DNA of 64,000 bases, taken from NCBI GenBank assembly GCA_030762175.1, contig CM060833.1, positions 171,726,501-171,790,500 on the forward strand. The letters are read 5' to 3'. Source of the DNA: Metallyticus violacea. Taxonomy: Eukaryota > Arthropoda > Insecta > Mantodea > Metallyticidae. How positions within the stretch are numbered: position 1 is the first letter of the stretch; the number at the start of each line of letters is the position of its first letter. Under the pieces are notes generated by a model that saw nothing but the letters and a program-made list of their open reading frames with translations, was not told the origin of the DNA and ran no database searches. Positions 24,391-35,900 of the stretch are shown piece after piece. Both the position numbers and the translations under genes were made by a program.

Positions 24391-25788
24391 TTGTTTTTCT
24401 TTCTTATTTTTTATACTTCAATTAAATTTATAACTCCTGTCGTTATCAGAAGTAAAGGACACTTCACAGCCAGGAAAGTTATTTGTTTCTTTGTACACAC
24501 TTTTAATTACTAAATGAAAAAAACCTGAAATTACCTGCACTTTTTTATTTGAAATGAGCCATATTTTATCTGTAATTACTTTATCAAAGTCCTTAATAAA
24601 ATCTACAATAAACAAATTATTTATTTATTAAATTTTCTGTGTTTATGGATTAATTATTTTATATTAAGCATTGCCCGTACAACTTCCGGTTTTAGAAATT
24701 CTATTTCCCAACATTTATGATGTGTCTAATGTTTGGTCATTAATGTGGTTTTTGAGGGTTGAGTGAATAAAAACTAAATATGAGCGTTACTTGCGATTGG
24801 ATGGAAATATAGAAAGAACCTTCAACTTTCCTTTTACATTGCAACAGATCTGCCAAAGGCGAACCGATACACTTTAACGAAGAAGTCCCTTAAACAATGG
24901 CTGTCACTTCATCGGTGCTCTTTACAAGGGCGTTCTTTAAATTTAGGGAAAAGATGGAAGTGGCAAGGTGCCAAATGTGAACCGTTTGTTGGTCTTAGTG
25001 AGATCAGATCCAGCCCCGTAATTGTTACAGTGATAACAAGTGAAGCATTTATATTTTTGATATTGTCGTGATACAGGTAATCATTTCTATCCTCGTCGAA
25101 GCCTCCTTAATCTCTATTTTAAAGCTCGGAGCACCAAACGCGTTCTAAAGGACAGAAAAAAATATTTACATGAGCTTTCCACCTAAAGTCTGACATTTGA
25201 ATTTCTGGGGCGAGTTTTTGTCAACATTTTCCGTCTCAGATTCATAGTGATGAATACATTGAAAGTTCTCGTAAATTCATAAAGCGTGGCGGCTTCGCGA
25301 AACTTGTTCATTGTTAGTTGGAGTGAATTTAGTTATTTGGTGACTATGTTGCACTGTGACCATACGTCATTAAAGGAAACACTCTTAAGAAGAATTCTTT
25401 GTTTTCTTTATTAAAATATTTCCAACTAATCACAAGAAACGTAAATGGATATTCATTTAATTGCGCCATGTGACGTACTTTTTGGGGTATAAATTCCCAA
25501 CTACTCATGACCAAAAAGTCTGAAAGGTATTTTTGTATTTATCTCAAATGCTTATTTTATGATCAGGATACTGATATGTGCAATTTACTTAATTAATTTA
25601 ATTGCAATTTAATTAAAATTGCAATTAAAGTTAGAAAACCAACGTGTCAATCAAAATTAAAATGTATTTGTGCTCATTTTATGCAAAACCATTTCAACAT
25701 ATCAGAAATGAATAATATTTCAGGTTTACTTTTACATAATACTTAACTTTTACATATTAGCTCCCATATGTAAACTGTCATAATTATC
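24391..25788. other. Unassigned sequence
   Basis: No gene recognised. An AT-rich palindrome (aattgcaatttaattaaaat and its mirror) lies at about 25590-25625. The part 24830-25340 is slightly GC-richer, without an identifiable frame. Confidence 0.5.
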
Positions 25789-26082
25789 TCGGTACCGGTA
25801 CCGCCACGTATGGCCGAGGTCGTTAAGGCATGGACTCGTGAGCGGGAGGTCTGGGTTCGAATACCGCCAGGACCGTCCTCCCTGACTGAGGTTTTTTCCA
25901 GGTTTTCCTCGGTCCTCATGAATGGCAAATGTACCTTAAAATTGGGCCTGGAACGATTCCTTCCTTAAAAATAAATCTTTTCCACATTTATCATTTCATC
26001 TCATGTATCATCAGTGTCCATCGCCTGTGGTGCCTCTGTAGCAAAAGCGAGCGTTAAACACATTCATTCATTCGGTACCGGT
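25789..26082 (+). mobile_element. SINE-A, complete, with 11-bp target duplication
   Basis: Best copy of the family. tcggtaccggt is repeated exactly at 25789-25799 and 26072-26082. The head is Ser/Leu-tRNA-like: A box tggccgaggtcgttaaggc (about 25810-25828) and B box gggttcgaatacc (about 25852-25864). The body contains ccctgactgaggtttttt, ccaggttttcctcgg and gggcctggaacgattcc; the tail has gcgttaaac and three cattc units. The internal polymerase III promoter would drive transcription, while reverse transcriptase must come from a LINE. The exact target duplication and clean boxes mean it is comparatively young. The minus-strand 61-codon frame across it is a shadow. Confidence 0.9.
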
Positions 26083-26099
26083 GTTCAAAGTTCAAGATA

Positions 26100-26300
26100 T
26101 TTTATTGGAAAATCTCACTTCGAATATGCTCCCACACTCTCCTTAAACTCATCAAGTTAAAATTGCATGATATGGGTTTTGACAAACATTCTGCAGCCCA
26201 TTGTGTGGTACTTCTGTACCAGAGTCTCAACCAACTCAATATCATTTTCTGCCTTATGATTGCACAGGAAACCCCAAACCACTGCATCAAGACTGTGCTA
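26100..26300 (-). pseudogene. Remnant of an unnamed arthropod repetitive protein family
   Basis: On the minus strand one frame reads DAVVWGFLCNHKAENDIELV, ETLVQKYHTMGCRMFVKTH, then after a stop LDEFKESVGAYSK. I recognise the pattern FLGNxKAENYxELVxxMLxxYxxxGCxMSLKxHFLxSHLDxFxxNxGxYSxEQGERFHQDI, found in a highly repeated, uncharacterised protein family of arthropod genomes and likely transposon-derived. Two stops lie in the matching frame, the open 62-codon frame is a different one, and nothing of the family is seen downstream of GAYSK. Its function is unknown; I assign none. It lies immediately beside the SINE-A insertion. Confidence 0.6.
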
Positions 26301-26519
26301 AGTTTCTCTTCGTATTATTACAATTGATAATTACCATGGCACTTTGCCTTCGCTATTGTTTTAAATGAAATTTGAAAACCAGAGGATTTCGCTGACTACT
26401 GCGGCCAGCAGCGTCAGTGGACTGTGTGAAAGTATCTGGAGAGATAGAAGGGGGAAGAACCATTAGAGTTGATAGAGTTGTGCTCATTTGTTTATTGCCT
26501 TGTAAGGGAACCTGTCTTT

Positions 26520-26522
<3 letters not shown>

Positions 26523-26575
<53 letters not shown>
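26523..26575. repeat. AT dinucleotide microsatellite
   Basis: About 26 uninterrupted units. It abuts the 3' end of the Penelope-like coding remnant. Open frames encoding Ile-Tyr repeats on both strands are artefacts. Confidence 0.95.
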
Positions 26576-26578
<3 letters not shown>

Positions 26579-26810
26579 CTGGATGAAGCTGTATTTCTAA
26601 TGCATCTCTCCCAGTCAGATTAAAATATCCGATTGTTTTTACTTTTACTTTTCCTCCAAATTTTAGTTCATGGCAAGTTTGAATGACAGATTCCCCGATC
26701 ACAGTTTATTCTGTCAAATGCAGCGTATGTTCTCCTAATGAAATTTTAATGGATCTTCCGGCCTTACCAATGTATACTTTTTCACATTGGAATTAAAGTC
26801 GCATGCAGAT
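26576..26810 (-). pseudogene. Penelope-like element, GIY-YIG endonuclease fragment
   Basis: The minus strand encodes CEKVYIGKAGRSIKISLGEH, then, after one stop, ESVIQTCHELKFG, then KVKVKTIGYFNLTGRDALEI and QLHPDN. This is the C-terminal GIY-YIG endonuclease domain of Penelope-like retroelements, whose usual pattern is CxCxxxYIGxTGRxxxxRxxEH...EHxxxxxHxIxF...TxGYxxRxxREAIEIxxHP. The YIG, EH, H and E (RDALEI) positions are kept. The upstream reverse transcriptase is not visible, and the downstream side runs straight into the AT microsatellite. One stop in the domain and a frameshift before CEKVYIG make it inactive. Such elements use the endonuclease to nick target DNA for primed reverse transcription. 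Confidence 0.75.
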
Positions 26811-26830
26811 AATGTAAATACGGACAGATA

Positions 26831-27081
26831 TTTTCAAATAAGCAAAACATGAAACCTGTTAATAGTAAAAAACAACTGCATCGTTCTTAACCCTCCATCT
26901 TCTTACGGACTTGTCCTCTGCTTTTCCAAACACTTTCATTTAGTCCACAGACGATACTGGTCATAGCAGCCAGCGAAAGCTTTGGTTTTTTAAATTTCAT
27001 TCAATTTCATTTCATTCAATTTCATTTAAAGCAATTTAAAACAATGATTTGGTAAAATAGTCTGGCGATGATAAATTTTAA
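26831..27081. other. Unassigned sequence
   Basis: Nothing recognised apart from a local repeat of tcaatttcattt near 26998-27030. Confidence 0.5.
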
Positions 27082-27095
27082 TAGTAGTAGTAGTA

Positions 27096-27175
<80 letters not shown>
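27082..27175. repeat. AGT/AAT trinucleotide microsatellite
   Basis: Six AGT units followed by about 25 AAT units. Confidence 0.95.
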
Positions 27176-27176
<1 letters not shown>

Positions 27177-27605
27177 TGGGGTCATGAAAGCTTGTGGAAT
27201 GTTTTCTCCCTTTTCCTTAGAGTGAATTTTTGGGAATTCCTTGCTCTCCACAACCTTCTAAATCTGTGGTTCTAAGAGGATACCGGCTTTGCTCTTTGCC
27301 TCAGATAGCTGAAGAAACAAACCTTGAAAGCTGCCGATTACTTACCAAGAATTCTAACCAATTTGATAGGTAGCGGTGGTATTAGCACATTCTAGGAGTG
27401 TACTTGATGTAATTCACTTCTATAGTGTGTTCACTCCGCCGTGGCTAATCTCACTCGCGGTAATGTGCCTTGGTGTCTCTTGCTGTCCCAAAGGAAAAGA
27501 TAGCAGGGGAACAGTAAATCTATCTTGCATACTATTTAGGAATACCACCATATCCTTCCAACCAGGCTCATAAAGTTGTTTAGCAAATGTTTAATGCTTT
27601 TATAT
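27176..27605. other. Unassigned sequence
   Basis: A 65-codon open frame (27376-27573 +) has no family resemblance. No other feature seen. Confidence 0.45.
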
Positions 27606-28139
27606 AACCACAATAAACAGATTGTTCCACACTTTTAAAATGAACAAAACTAGTAAAACACACTTATATATAGGTCGGTCCTGTTGGTGTGGTGGTAACC
27701 ATACTTGCCTTCTAAACCCAATTGCTGATTCAAACCCGGCCAGGATTGATGGATTTTTTCGGGCGTAAAAATCCTAAATAAGGCTTCCTTCGGAAGGGAA
27801 GTAAAGCCGTGGGTCCCGTGTCGTACATTTACGGCACGATAAAGAACTCCAGTCTGAAGGAAGAGGCCTCTGAGTAAAATTTGTCGGGCGTTTCACGCTC
27901 TGAATTGAATGGGACGCTGATGACCTGAGATGTTAAAGAGCACCCGTAAATAAAACAAATCAACATCAATCAACACTAAAATATTGTATATTTAGGTAGA
28001 CCGTTGAGTATTTTCTCAGAAGTGAACTTAACTAGTGCTTTTTTTCAAAAGGACTTGGGCTCAAAATATGTTATATTTAGTGTGTTTTATTACTCAGTGT
28101 TTCATTTTAAAAGTGTTGAACAATCTGTTTATTGTGGTT
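27606..28139. mobile_element. TIR element (MITE-like) carrying a SINE-B insertion
   Basis: The left end, aaccacaataaacagattgt from 27606, is repeated inverted at the right end, finishing with acaatctgtttattgtggtt at 28139. The arms are about 60 bp (27606-27665 and 28076-28139) and agree at roughly four fifths of positions. Removing the SINE-B inside (27672 to about 27980) leaves a core of about 225 bp with no coding capacity, as in a non-autonomous DNA transposon. Flanks are TA-rich, so a TA target duplication is possible but ambiguous. The transposase family that moved it is not known. Confidence 0.7.
27672..27980 (+). mobile_element. SINE-B, full-length copy inside a TIR element
   Basis: tRNA-derived head: ggtcggtcctgttggtgtgg, then tggtaaccatacttgcc (A-box region) and gattcaaacccggcc (B box). 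Body: gattgatggattttttcggg, then the stretch from cggaagggaag to cccgtgtcgtacatttacgg, then gaggcctctgagtaaaattt. The tail is acgctgatgacctgagatgt then caaatcaacatcaatcaac. It begins within a few bases of the left arm of the TIR element, so it inserted there later. Other copies: 62903-63198 (reverse, nearly full), 6668-6895, 57857-58050 and 2116-2190. Confidence 0.85.
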
Positions 28140-29851
28140 TAATATTTCTCAAATGAAGATTATTTTATTATATTTTTCATTCATATATTCGCATTATGAT
28201 TTTTCTTGATGTCTATTGCTTGAGTGTTCTTTGGGTTCCGTAAATTTTTGACATAGCAAACTTTATGAGTGTATTTTCTCTTTTACAACACCCTAAAAAG
28301 CCTGAGTTAGGTAGCCAATTTCTTCTAAACATAAATATAAGTGTAATAAACGGTAATATGGCCTTACCTTAAAGAGTTTTTCTTTTCTTCCCCCCCCCCT
28401 CCGGTACGACTGGTGTCCCAAAATATGCCTTGTGGGCTTCATATCTTTTTGGAAATTTTTTAATAAAAATTTTTTGCTGTGTTTTGAAAATTAATCACAA
28501 GCATAAATTGATTTATTTATAAGGATATAAATAAAAGGTATAACATTATTTAAAAATCAATGTCTGGGCTATAACACTAACGTTTGTGTGGCATAATTAA
28601 CATTGTCTAAACTTTTCAAAACGAAGCAAATATAAAAAAGTACTTCAAACCGTGAACAAACTTAAAGTTGTAGTTTGTAATTCAACTGATAGATGCCGGT
28701 AGATATTTTCTCAACTTTAATAATGAGATGTGCTGCACATCGCTGAAGATAAGTTGCGAGAGTTTCTCTAGTTAAAAGAGACTGGCTTTTTCACCATTTT
28801 CCCTTACCATAGGAAACATGTTATTTAGTTCGTTGCTCAGTTGGGTCCAACAGTAGTTCAGTTTAACGCGGAGTGTTTACGACAGGGACGGGTTTATTTA
28901 TTTGTTGTTTCCATTATTTATTTACTTACAGACAAACAAAGCGCGTTAGAGCACGGGGTCAGCGCAGTACGTGACAACGCCTATATGCGTTTTGCGATTT
29001 AGTCAGCCTGAATTGAAGCAGGATTTTGTGTGCAAAGCAGGATAAAAATCGAACTGTGGGGAAATTAGTGCCTGTGACACTGCTATATTCGAGAGCAATA
29101 ACATCCATTGTCACAGATATGGGTGCCAGTTACTCTTAGGGAAACACTGCTCACCTCTTCTCTTGTTAGATTCTGGCTTGAGTGAGGAGAAACACTCTGT
29201 TCACTTTATTGTTTACGTTCGCAGATATTCTGTGATTATGTATCAACCTCTTCTTCTAACTTTCTGTTCAGTTCATAATAAAATGACCCACAATCACGAA
29301 TAGTTCTAATACATCCAATTTCAGGTCAGTTTTTATGCCTATGGTTGAAAGAATTGAAAGATAATTTAACTGCATGTATCCAAAACTTTCCTTGCTCTCA
29401 AATATTGTCACTCTGAAAAGGATACCTGCTTTATTTAAAATTTGATTTGTGTCGATTTTGCACGAAATTCAATACTCTTGTTTGTTGATCCTCGTATTTT
29501 TGACGTCGCCACGTGGGAATCGCCTTATATTCTAAGCCTACGCCGATTGGGGGACTTGCAGGGTGGCTCCCCTTGGGATGATTCGCGAGGCATTTCTCCT
29601 TACGACACGCAGCCAAGAAGTTCCAGGGGATGAAAACAACTTTCAGTCTCTTAATTGGCGTTTATTGACTAACTGTGACCCAGGTAATTCGCTTAAAAGG
29701 GTTGTAGCTTTAATAATAGTTTAAAATTAAATTTCTTAAAGTCACCCTTTTATTCAGGAAACTTAATTATATTTCTTAATTGTATTTGCTTGGAATTGTG
29801 TTTTTTTAGATGCTTTTTTCCACATAGTTTTGCAGTCCCTTTGTTTAAATG
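28140..29851. other. Unassigned sequence
   Basis: C run at about 28390-28400. A CpG-richer patch lies at 29490-29640 with open frames on both strands (about 60 codons each), without family resemblance. No element recognised. Confidence 0.45.
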
Positions 29852-29912
<61 letters not shown>

Positions 29913-29917
29913 TGTGG
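29852..29917. repeat. Compound AT/TG microsatellite
   Basis: About 14 AT units run directly into about 16 TG units with two interruptions. Confidence 0.95.
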
Positions 29918-30690
29918 GTTTATGTAAATTTCTTGAATTTAAGGTATGTACGTAAATGTTATAGCCCAGTTCAGGATATTTGATTTTATATCCTTTTATA
30001 CCTTTTATGCAATTAATAAGTTAAATAGACCAAACATTGTGAGGAATTTGACACTAATTTTATTTTTGAGTATTCATAGGTAAATATTTTTAAAGGTATA
30101 TTGTTTTTATGCAGTATTCATACTTAATGTTATATAAATTCAATTAGCTGTATTTTTGTATTTACTGAGGAAGGGAAAGTTTTTTTTAAAGTAATTATTT
30201 ATATTAAATTGCAGTTGTAAATACCTTTTTAAACGTTAGCTTATCTTCTGTCTTAAAAACTAGATTTTCGTTTCCTTAGAGGCTTTCATTTCATGATTAC
30301 TTTGTTACACATTCTAATTTACAGGTTGTTTATAAATCATTAATGGCATCCAAAGTTTCTCTTAATATTTATACTGTTCCTGTATATTTGGGAAAGACCA
30401 CTGGTCAATTAAAAGATCTTAACCAGTATATGCAAAAGAATTGGCAGATCCAGAGTTATGGAATGCCTGTAGTATATCGTAGAGTACAAAATGAATTTGT
30501 AGAATATTTTCCTAGTGCAGTGCTTTCATCCGCTAGAGGGCAAGTGGCGACATAGCAGAAGCATGTGATGCTAGCCGGTTCCTCTGACCAGTGTGCCCGT
30601 ATAAAGGAGTTGGAGCGTGATCTTTGTGCCGTTCTGACGTTTCTTAAAGTGATGTCATGAAAAAAAAAAAAGATGTGCTTTATTTGCTTG
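29918..30690. other. Unassigned sequence
   Basis: A 70-codon open frame (30343-30555 +) begins MASKVSLNIYTVPVYLGKT; I do not recognise it, and no upstream or downstream exon signals stand out. An A run is at 30660-30671. Confidence 0.4.
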
Positions 30691-30945
30691 TAGTGCTGAT
30701 ATAATGCTACAAAGTCAGTACGCTTTATAATAAAGATTTCCATGTGAAAACAAATTCTTGGAGAAAAGTGAGACGGCGATTATTAAGAAAATTCTTTAGT
30801 GTTCCTGTACTTCCCAAATGTACTGCCCGTAATCTTGTGAGTACATTTAGAATAATGAGATTTGTTCTCGATAAGAAGCTGAAAGAAACCGGCATAAGTC
30901 TATTCTGGAAGAGAAGTTTCAGCGAAGGTTTTTAAAGGAAATGTG
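30691..30945 (+). pseudogene. DDE transposon HTH remnant (DUF4817-like)
   Basis: The open frame at 30744-30935 includes RKVRRRLLRKFFSVPVLPK and LVSTFRIMRFVLDKK. This fits the DUF4817-like helix-turn-helix of the same transposase type as at 22200-22935 (pattern YREVRRRFRRKFPxVPVPSKxTIxxLVxxFRTTGSVLDKKR). The preceding codons VSTLYNKDFHVKTNSW also align. After KLKETG the match stops, and no catalytic motif is found downstream, so only the DNA-binding part survives. It could be 3'-truncated by deletion. Confidence 0.65.
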
Positions 30946-31562
30946 AATGACACAAAACTAAAATCGTATCAGATAAAGCGTACTGTTGCAAGTCATATGG
31001 CAATGGAAATAGAGTAAATTTTAGCAGCTGAGTTTTGAATAATGTTAGAAATTTAACATTTAATATTTTTAATGGTCGAAGCATGTTGTCATTTAAATGA
31101 CCAGTAAAAGCACAGAAAAGACCCTGCAGTGCAGAAAACTCCGATCTTGTACATAAAATGCCATTGAAAAAGCAAATAATTGTATACGGTGCGCAGTGAA
31201 CGCTTACAGAATCATGGCAGCTAAATTTAATGAAAATTCCCTGAATGAGTAGAGAAACAGAGGTAAAATAATTGTACCATTCCTCAAAGTAGTTTTTTTA
31301 TTTGCTTCATTTTAAAACATTTATACAATGCTAATCGTGCCCCACAAACGTTAGCAGGTTCGCTTCCTCAAGCTGTAACTTATTTTGTTATTCTCCTGAA
31401 ATTAAAAAAGATTTGCCACCATTACAATGATTTATCCACTAACATAGTATCACACAATCCGCTATCAATTTATATTTACGAAAAATAGGCTAGCGTATGC
31501 CGTCAGGCCGTAGCGAGCCGCAGCAAACCACTGGATCCACTAGCTTCTATGATTTACTCGAG
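30946..31562. other. Unassigned sequence
   Basis: AT-rich; nothing recognised. Confidence 0.5.
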
Positions 31563-31745
31563 GTTAGTTTAGTGTGTGTGTGTATGAACTAATTGCGAAC
31601 TCCAATAGAGGAGCGGTAACATTTGCAGCTCCAAACTAAGACTAAGAAGCGATAATTAATCTGTGAGTGTGTACGAATTAATTGCGAATTCCAATGGATG
31701 AAAAATAAAAAGGTGCGCGATAGTATTCGGAACTCCAAACTTAAC
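31563..31745. repeat. Imperfect direct duplication of about 95 bp
   Basis: gaactaattgcgaactccaa (31585-31604) recurs as gaattaattgcgaattccaa (about 31676-31695), each preceded by a GT-rich stretch and followed some 30-45 bases later by the shared ctccaaact. The two units are diverged. The minus-strand frame at 31589-31879 crosses both and has no family match. Confidence 0.6.
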
Positions 31746-32980
31746 ACTACACCGTTTCCCCCCGCTGTCCTATGCGGCCGTTCGTGAAAGGAGGCATGCC
31801 TTGGTTCCACACAAGACTGCAGGGTATACCTGCAATCCACAACACCGACTTGGCCTCTTTCCTCTATCCCCTTGCCCATCTTTTATCAGGTGAACTCTGC
31901 ATTTCCTGCCCAACTTTCTAGCTAACTATACACAGCAAGAATGCACTGACAATGCTTTCATACCATATACACAATGATCAGTAGTATTTCCAATGTATTA
32001 TCATTTCCTATATTTGTCACAAAATGTTTTCAGCGATTCATATGCCGAACAAAATCGCCATCATACGTTGGTGAAATATTAATGAGCGTATGCATGAGTG
32101 GCCGAATGAGAATAATACATCAACATGTCCCAATTCGCGATCACAATTTTCTTCAAAGAACGTGACTTTGCAATCGTGAAAAGAGTCATTCGTTTCCAGG
32201 ACTGCATTCACTCACCATAGCAATATGATGATATGATAAAAGGTACAATTTAAAGACAAACCATTCTTTTAAAATCAAAACAAATTATCATTGGGGGTCT
32301 GCACTGTACGGGAAGAGCACTAAGAGTTTACAAAGTGGAGAAGTGTAGGCACTTCATATATAAACGAATATGTCTGAGTTTGTAGACAGAGTGAAGTGTT
32401 CAGCTTTATAAAGCTGCCTACTTGTAATATTTACAATGCGAAAGTGCTAATAACAGCAAAAATATTTAGGTCGTGTACTGCAAAAATTTTTATGAAAATG
32501 TTTTATCATGACCTACAGCCTTGCTATCTACTGGTGATGACCCCTTTGCTATTGATAACCGCATAAAATTTGTTTCAAATAACTAGCTTTGTGATAGATG
32601 AGGTTCACTGTTAATAAAAAAAATTATCGCAACCTAATGATCTTTAACAAAAATTAACTGTAAAACTGATCTATTTATTTTTTATTAATTGTACGTTTTT
32701 ATTTGTTATTGAAGTTAAAATTACTTGTGCTAAATTTATTTCTACCAAAGTACAGCTGATATGCAAAAGAAATACATTTCACAATTTTATATAATTATAT
32801 ATTATTATTTATAAAATATTTATGAAAATATAAGTTCATGATAATTTTCAGAATTATATAATTTTACAAAATAATTATTAGTATTCTCTCCAAAAGTTAA
32901 TTTTTTCTCTGAAAACTGTGATCTGTGGAATCCTTTTTTTTTTTTTTTTTTCTTTCTCAATATCCGAATGTTGGAAGGTA
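31746..32980. other. Unassigned AT-rich sequence flanking the satellite
   Basis: No gene seen. 32640-32900 is extremely AT-rich with several short palindromes, and a T run of about 20 bases (32932-32951) lies just before the satellite array. Confidence 0.5.
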
Positions 32981-35900
32981 GTGTCAACGTATCTATATAA
33001 TCATCTCCCTTTAAGAACTAGCATATTGTTACATATTTGAGTGTAACCCCTGCTATTTCTATATAATCAACTCCTTTAAGAACTAGCATATTGTTACATA
33101 TTTAAGTGTAACCCCTGCTATTTCTATATAATCAACTCCTTTAAGAACTAGCATATTGTTACATATTTAAGTGTAACCCCTGCTATTTCTATATAATCAA
33201 CTCCTTTAAGAACTAGCATATTGTTACATATTTGAGTGTAACCCCTGCTATTTCTATATAATGAACTTCACTTATAGAACTAGCATATTGTTACATATTT
33301 AAGTGTAACCCCTGCTATTTCTATATAATCAACTCCCTTTAAGAACTAGCACATTGTTACATATTTCAGTGTAACCCCTGCTATTTATATATAATCAACT
33401 CCCTTTAAGAACTAGCACATTGTTACATATTTCAGTGTAACCCCTGCTATTTCTATATAATCAACTCCCTTTAAGAACTAGCACATTGTTACATATTTCA
33501 GTGTAACCCCTGCTATTTCTATATAATCAACTCCCTTTAAGAACTAGCACATTGTTACATATTTCAGTGTACCCCTGCTATTTCTATATAATCAACTCCC
33601 TTTAAGAACTAGCACATTGTTACATATTTCAGTGTAACCACTGCTATTTCTATATAATGAACTTCACTTATAGAACTAGCATATTGTTACATATTTGAGT
33701 GTAACCCCTGCTATTTCTATATAATCATCTCCCTTTAAGAACTAGCACATTGCTACATATTTCAGTGTAACCCCTGCTATTTCTATATAATCAACTCCCT
33801 TTAAGAACTAGCACATTGTTACATATTTCAGTGTAACCACTGCTATTTCTATATAATGAACTTCACTTATAGAACTAGCATATTGTTACATATTTGAGTG
33901 TAACCCCTGCTATTTCTATATAATCATCTCCCTTTAAGAACTAGCACATTGTTACATATTTCAGTGTAACCCCTGCTATTTCTATATAATCAACTCCCTT
34001 TAAGAACTAGCACATTGTTACATATTTCAGTGTAACCCCTATTATTTCTATATAATCAACTCCTTTAAGAACTAGCATATTGTTACATATTTGAGTGTAA
34101 CCCCTGCTATTTCTATATAATCAACTCCTTTAAGAACTAGCATATTGTTACATATTTGAGTGTAACCCCTACTATTTCTATATAATGAACTTCACTTATA
34201 GAACTAGCATATTGTTACATATTTGAGTGTAACCCCTGCTATTTCTATATAATCAACTCCCTTTAAGAACTAGCACATTGTTACATATTTCAGTGTAACC
34301 CCTGCTATTTCTATATAATGAACTTCACTTATAGAACTAGCATATTGTTACATCTTTCAGTGTAACCCCTGCAATTTCTATATAATCAACTCCCTTTAAG
34401 AACTAGCACATTGTTACATATTTCAGTGTAACCCCTGCTATTTCTATATAATGAACTTCACTTATAGAACTAGAATATTGTTACATATTTGAGTGTAACC
34501 CCTGCTATTTCTATATAATCAACTCCCTTTAAGAACTAGCACATTGTTACATATTTCAGTGTAACCCCTGCTATTTATATATAATCAACTCCCTTTAAGA
34601 ACTAGCATATTCTTACATCTTTCAGTGTAACCCCTGCTATTTCTATATAATGAACTTCACTTATAGAACTAGCATATTGTTACATCTTTCAGTGTAACCC
34701 CTGCTATTTCTATATAATGAACTCCCTTTAAGAACTAGCACATTGTTACATATTTCAGTGTAACCCCTGCTATTTATATATAATCAACTCCCTTTAAGAA
34801 CTAGCACATTGTTACATATTTCAGTGTAACCCCTGCTATTTCTATATAATCAACTCCCTTTAAGAACTAGCATATTCTTACATCTTTCAGTGTAACCCCT
34901 GCTATTTCTATATAATGAACTTCACTTATAGAACTAGCATATTGTTACATCTTTCAGTGTAACCTCTGCAATTTCTATATAATCAACTCCCTTTAAGAAC
35001 TAGCACATTGTTACATATTTCAGTGTAACCCCTACTATTTCTATATAATGAACTTCACTTATAGAACTAGCATATTGTTACATATTTGAGTGTAACCCCT
35101 GCTATTTCTATATAATCAACTCCCTTTAAGAACTAGCACATTGTTACATATTTCAGTGTAACCCCTGCTATTTATATATAATCAACTCCCTTTAAGAACT
35201 AGCACATTGTTACATATTTCAGTGTAACCCCTGCTATTTCTATATAATCAACTCCCTTTAAGAACTAGCATATTCTTACATCTTTCAGTGTAACCCCTGC
35301 TATTTCTATATAATGAACTTCACTTATAGAACTAGCATATTGTTACATCTTTCAGTGTAACCCCTGCAATTTCTATATAATCAACTCCCTTTAAGAACTA
35401 GCACATTGTTACATATTTCAGTGTAACCCCTGCTATTTCTATATAATGAACTTCACTTATAGAACTAGCATGTTGTTACATATTTGAGTGTAACCCCTGC
35501 TATTTCTATATAATCAACTCCCTTTAAGAACTAGCACATTGTTACATATTTCAGTGTAACCCCTGCTATTTATATATAATCAACTCCCTTTAAGAACTAG
35601 CATATTCTTACATCTTTCAGTGTAACCCCTGCTATTTCTATATAATGAACTTCACTTATAGAACTAGCATATTGTTACATCTTTCAGTGTAACCCCTGCT
35701 ATTTCTATATAATGAACTCCCTTTAAGAACTAGCACATTGTTACATATTTCAGTGTAACCCCTGCTATTTATATATAATCAACTCCCTTTAAGAACTAGC
35801 ACATTGTTACATATTTCAGTGTAACCCCTGCTATTTCTATATAATCAACTCCCTTTAAGAACTAGCATATTCTTACATCTTTCAGTGTAACCCCTGCTAT

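Noticed and set aside
25800..25880. Genuine tRNA-Ser or tRNA-Leu gene
   Set aside because: A and B boxes are present but acceptor-stem pairing and anticodon structure are not convincing, and the unit continues into the SINE-A body shared by other copies.
26417..26702. Plus- and minus-strand frames across the AT run at 26523-26575
   Set aside because: Extended by the microsatellite. Only the minus-strand part above 26576 carries real (Penelope-like) signal.
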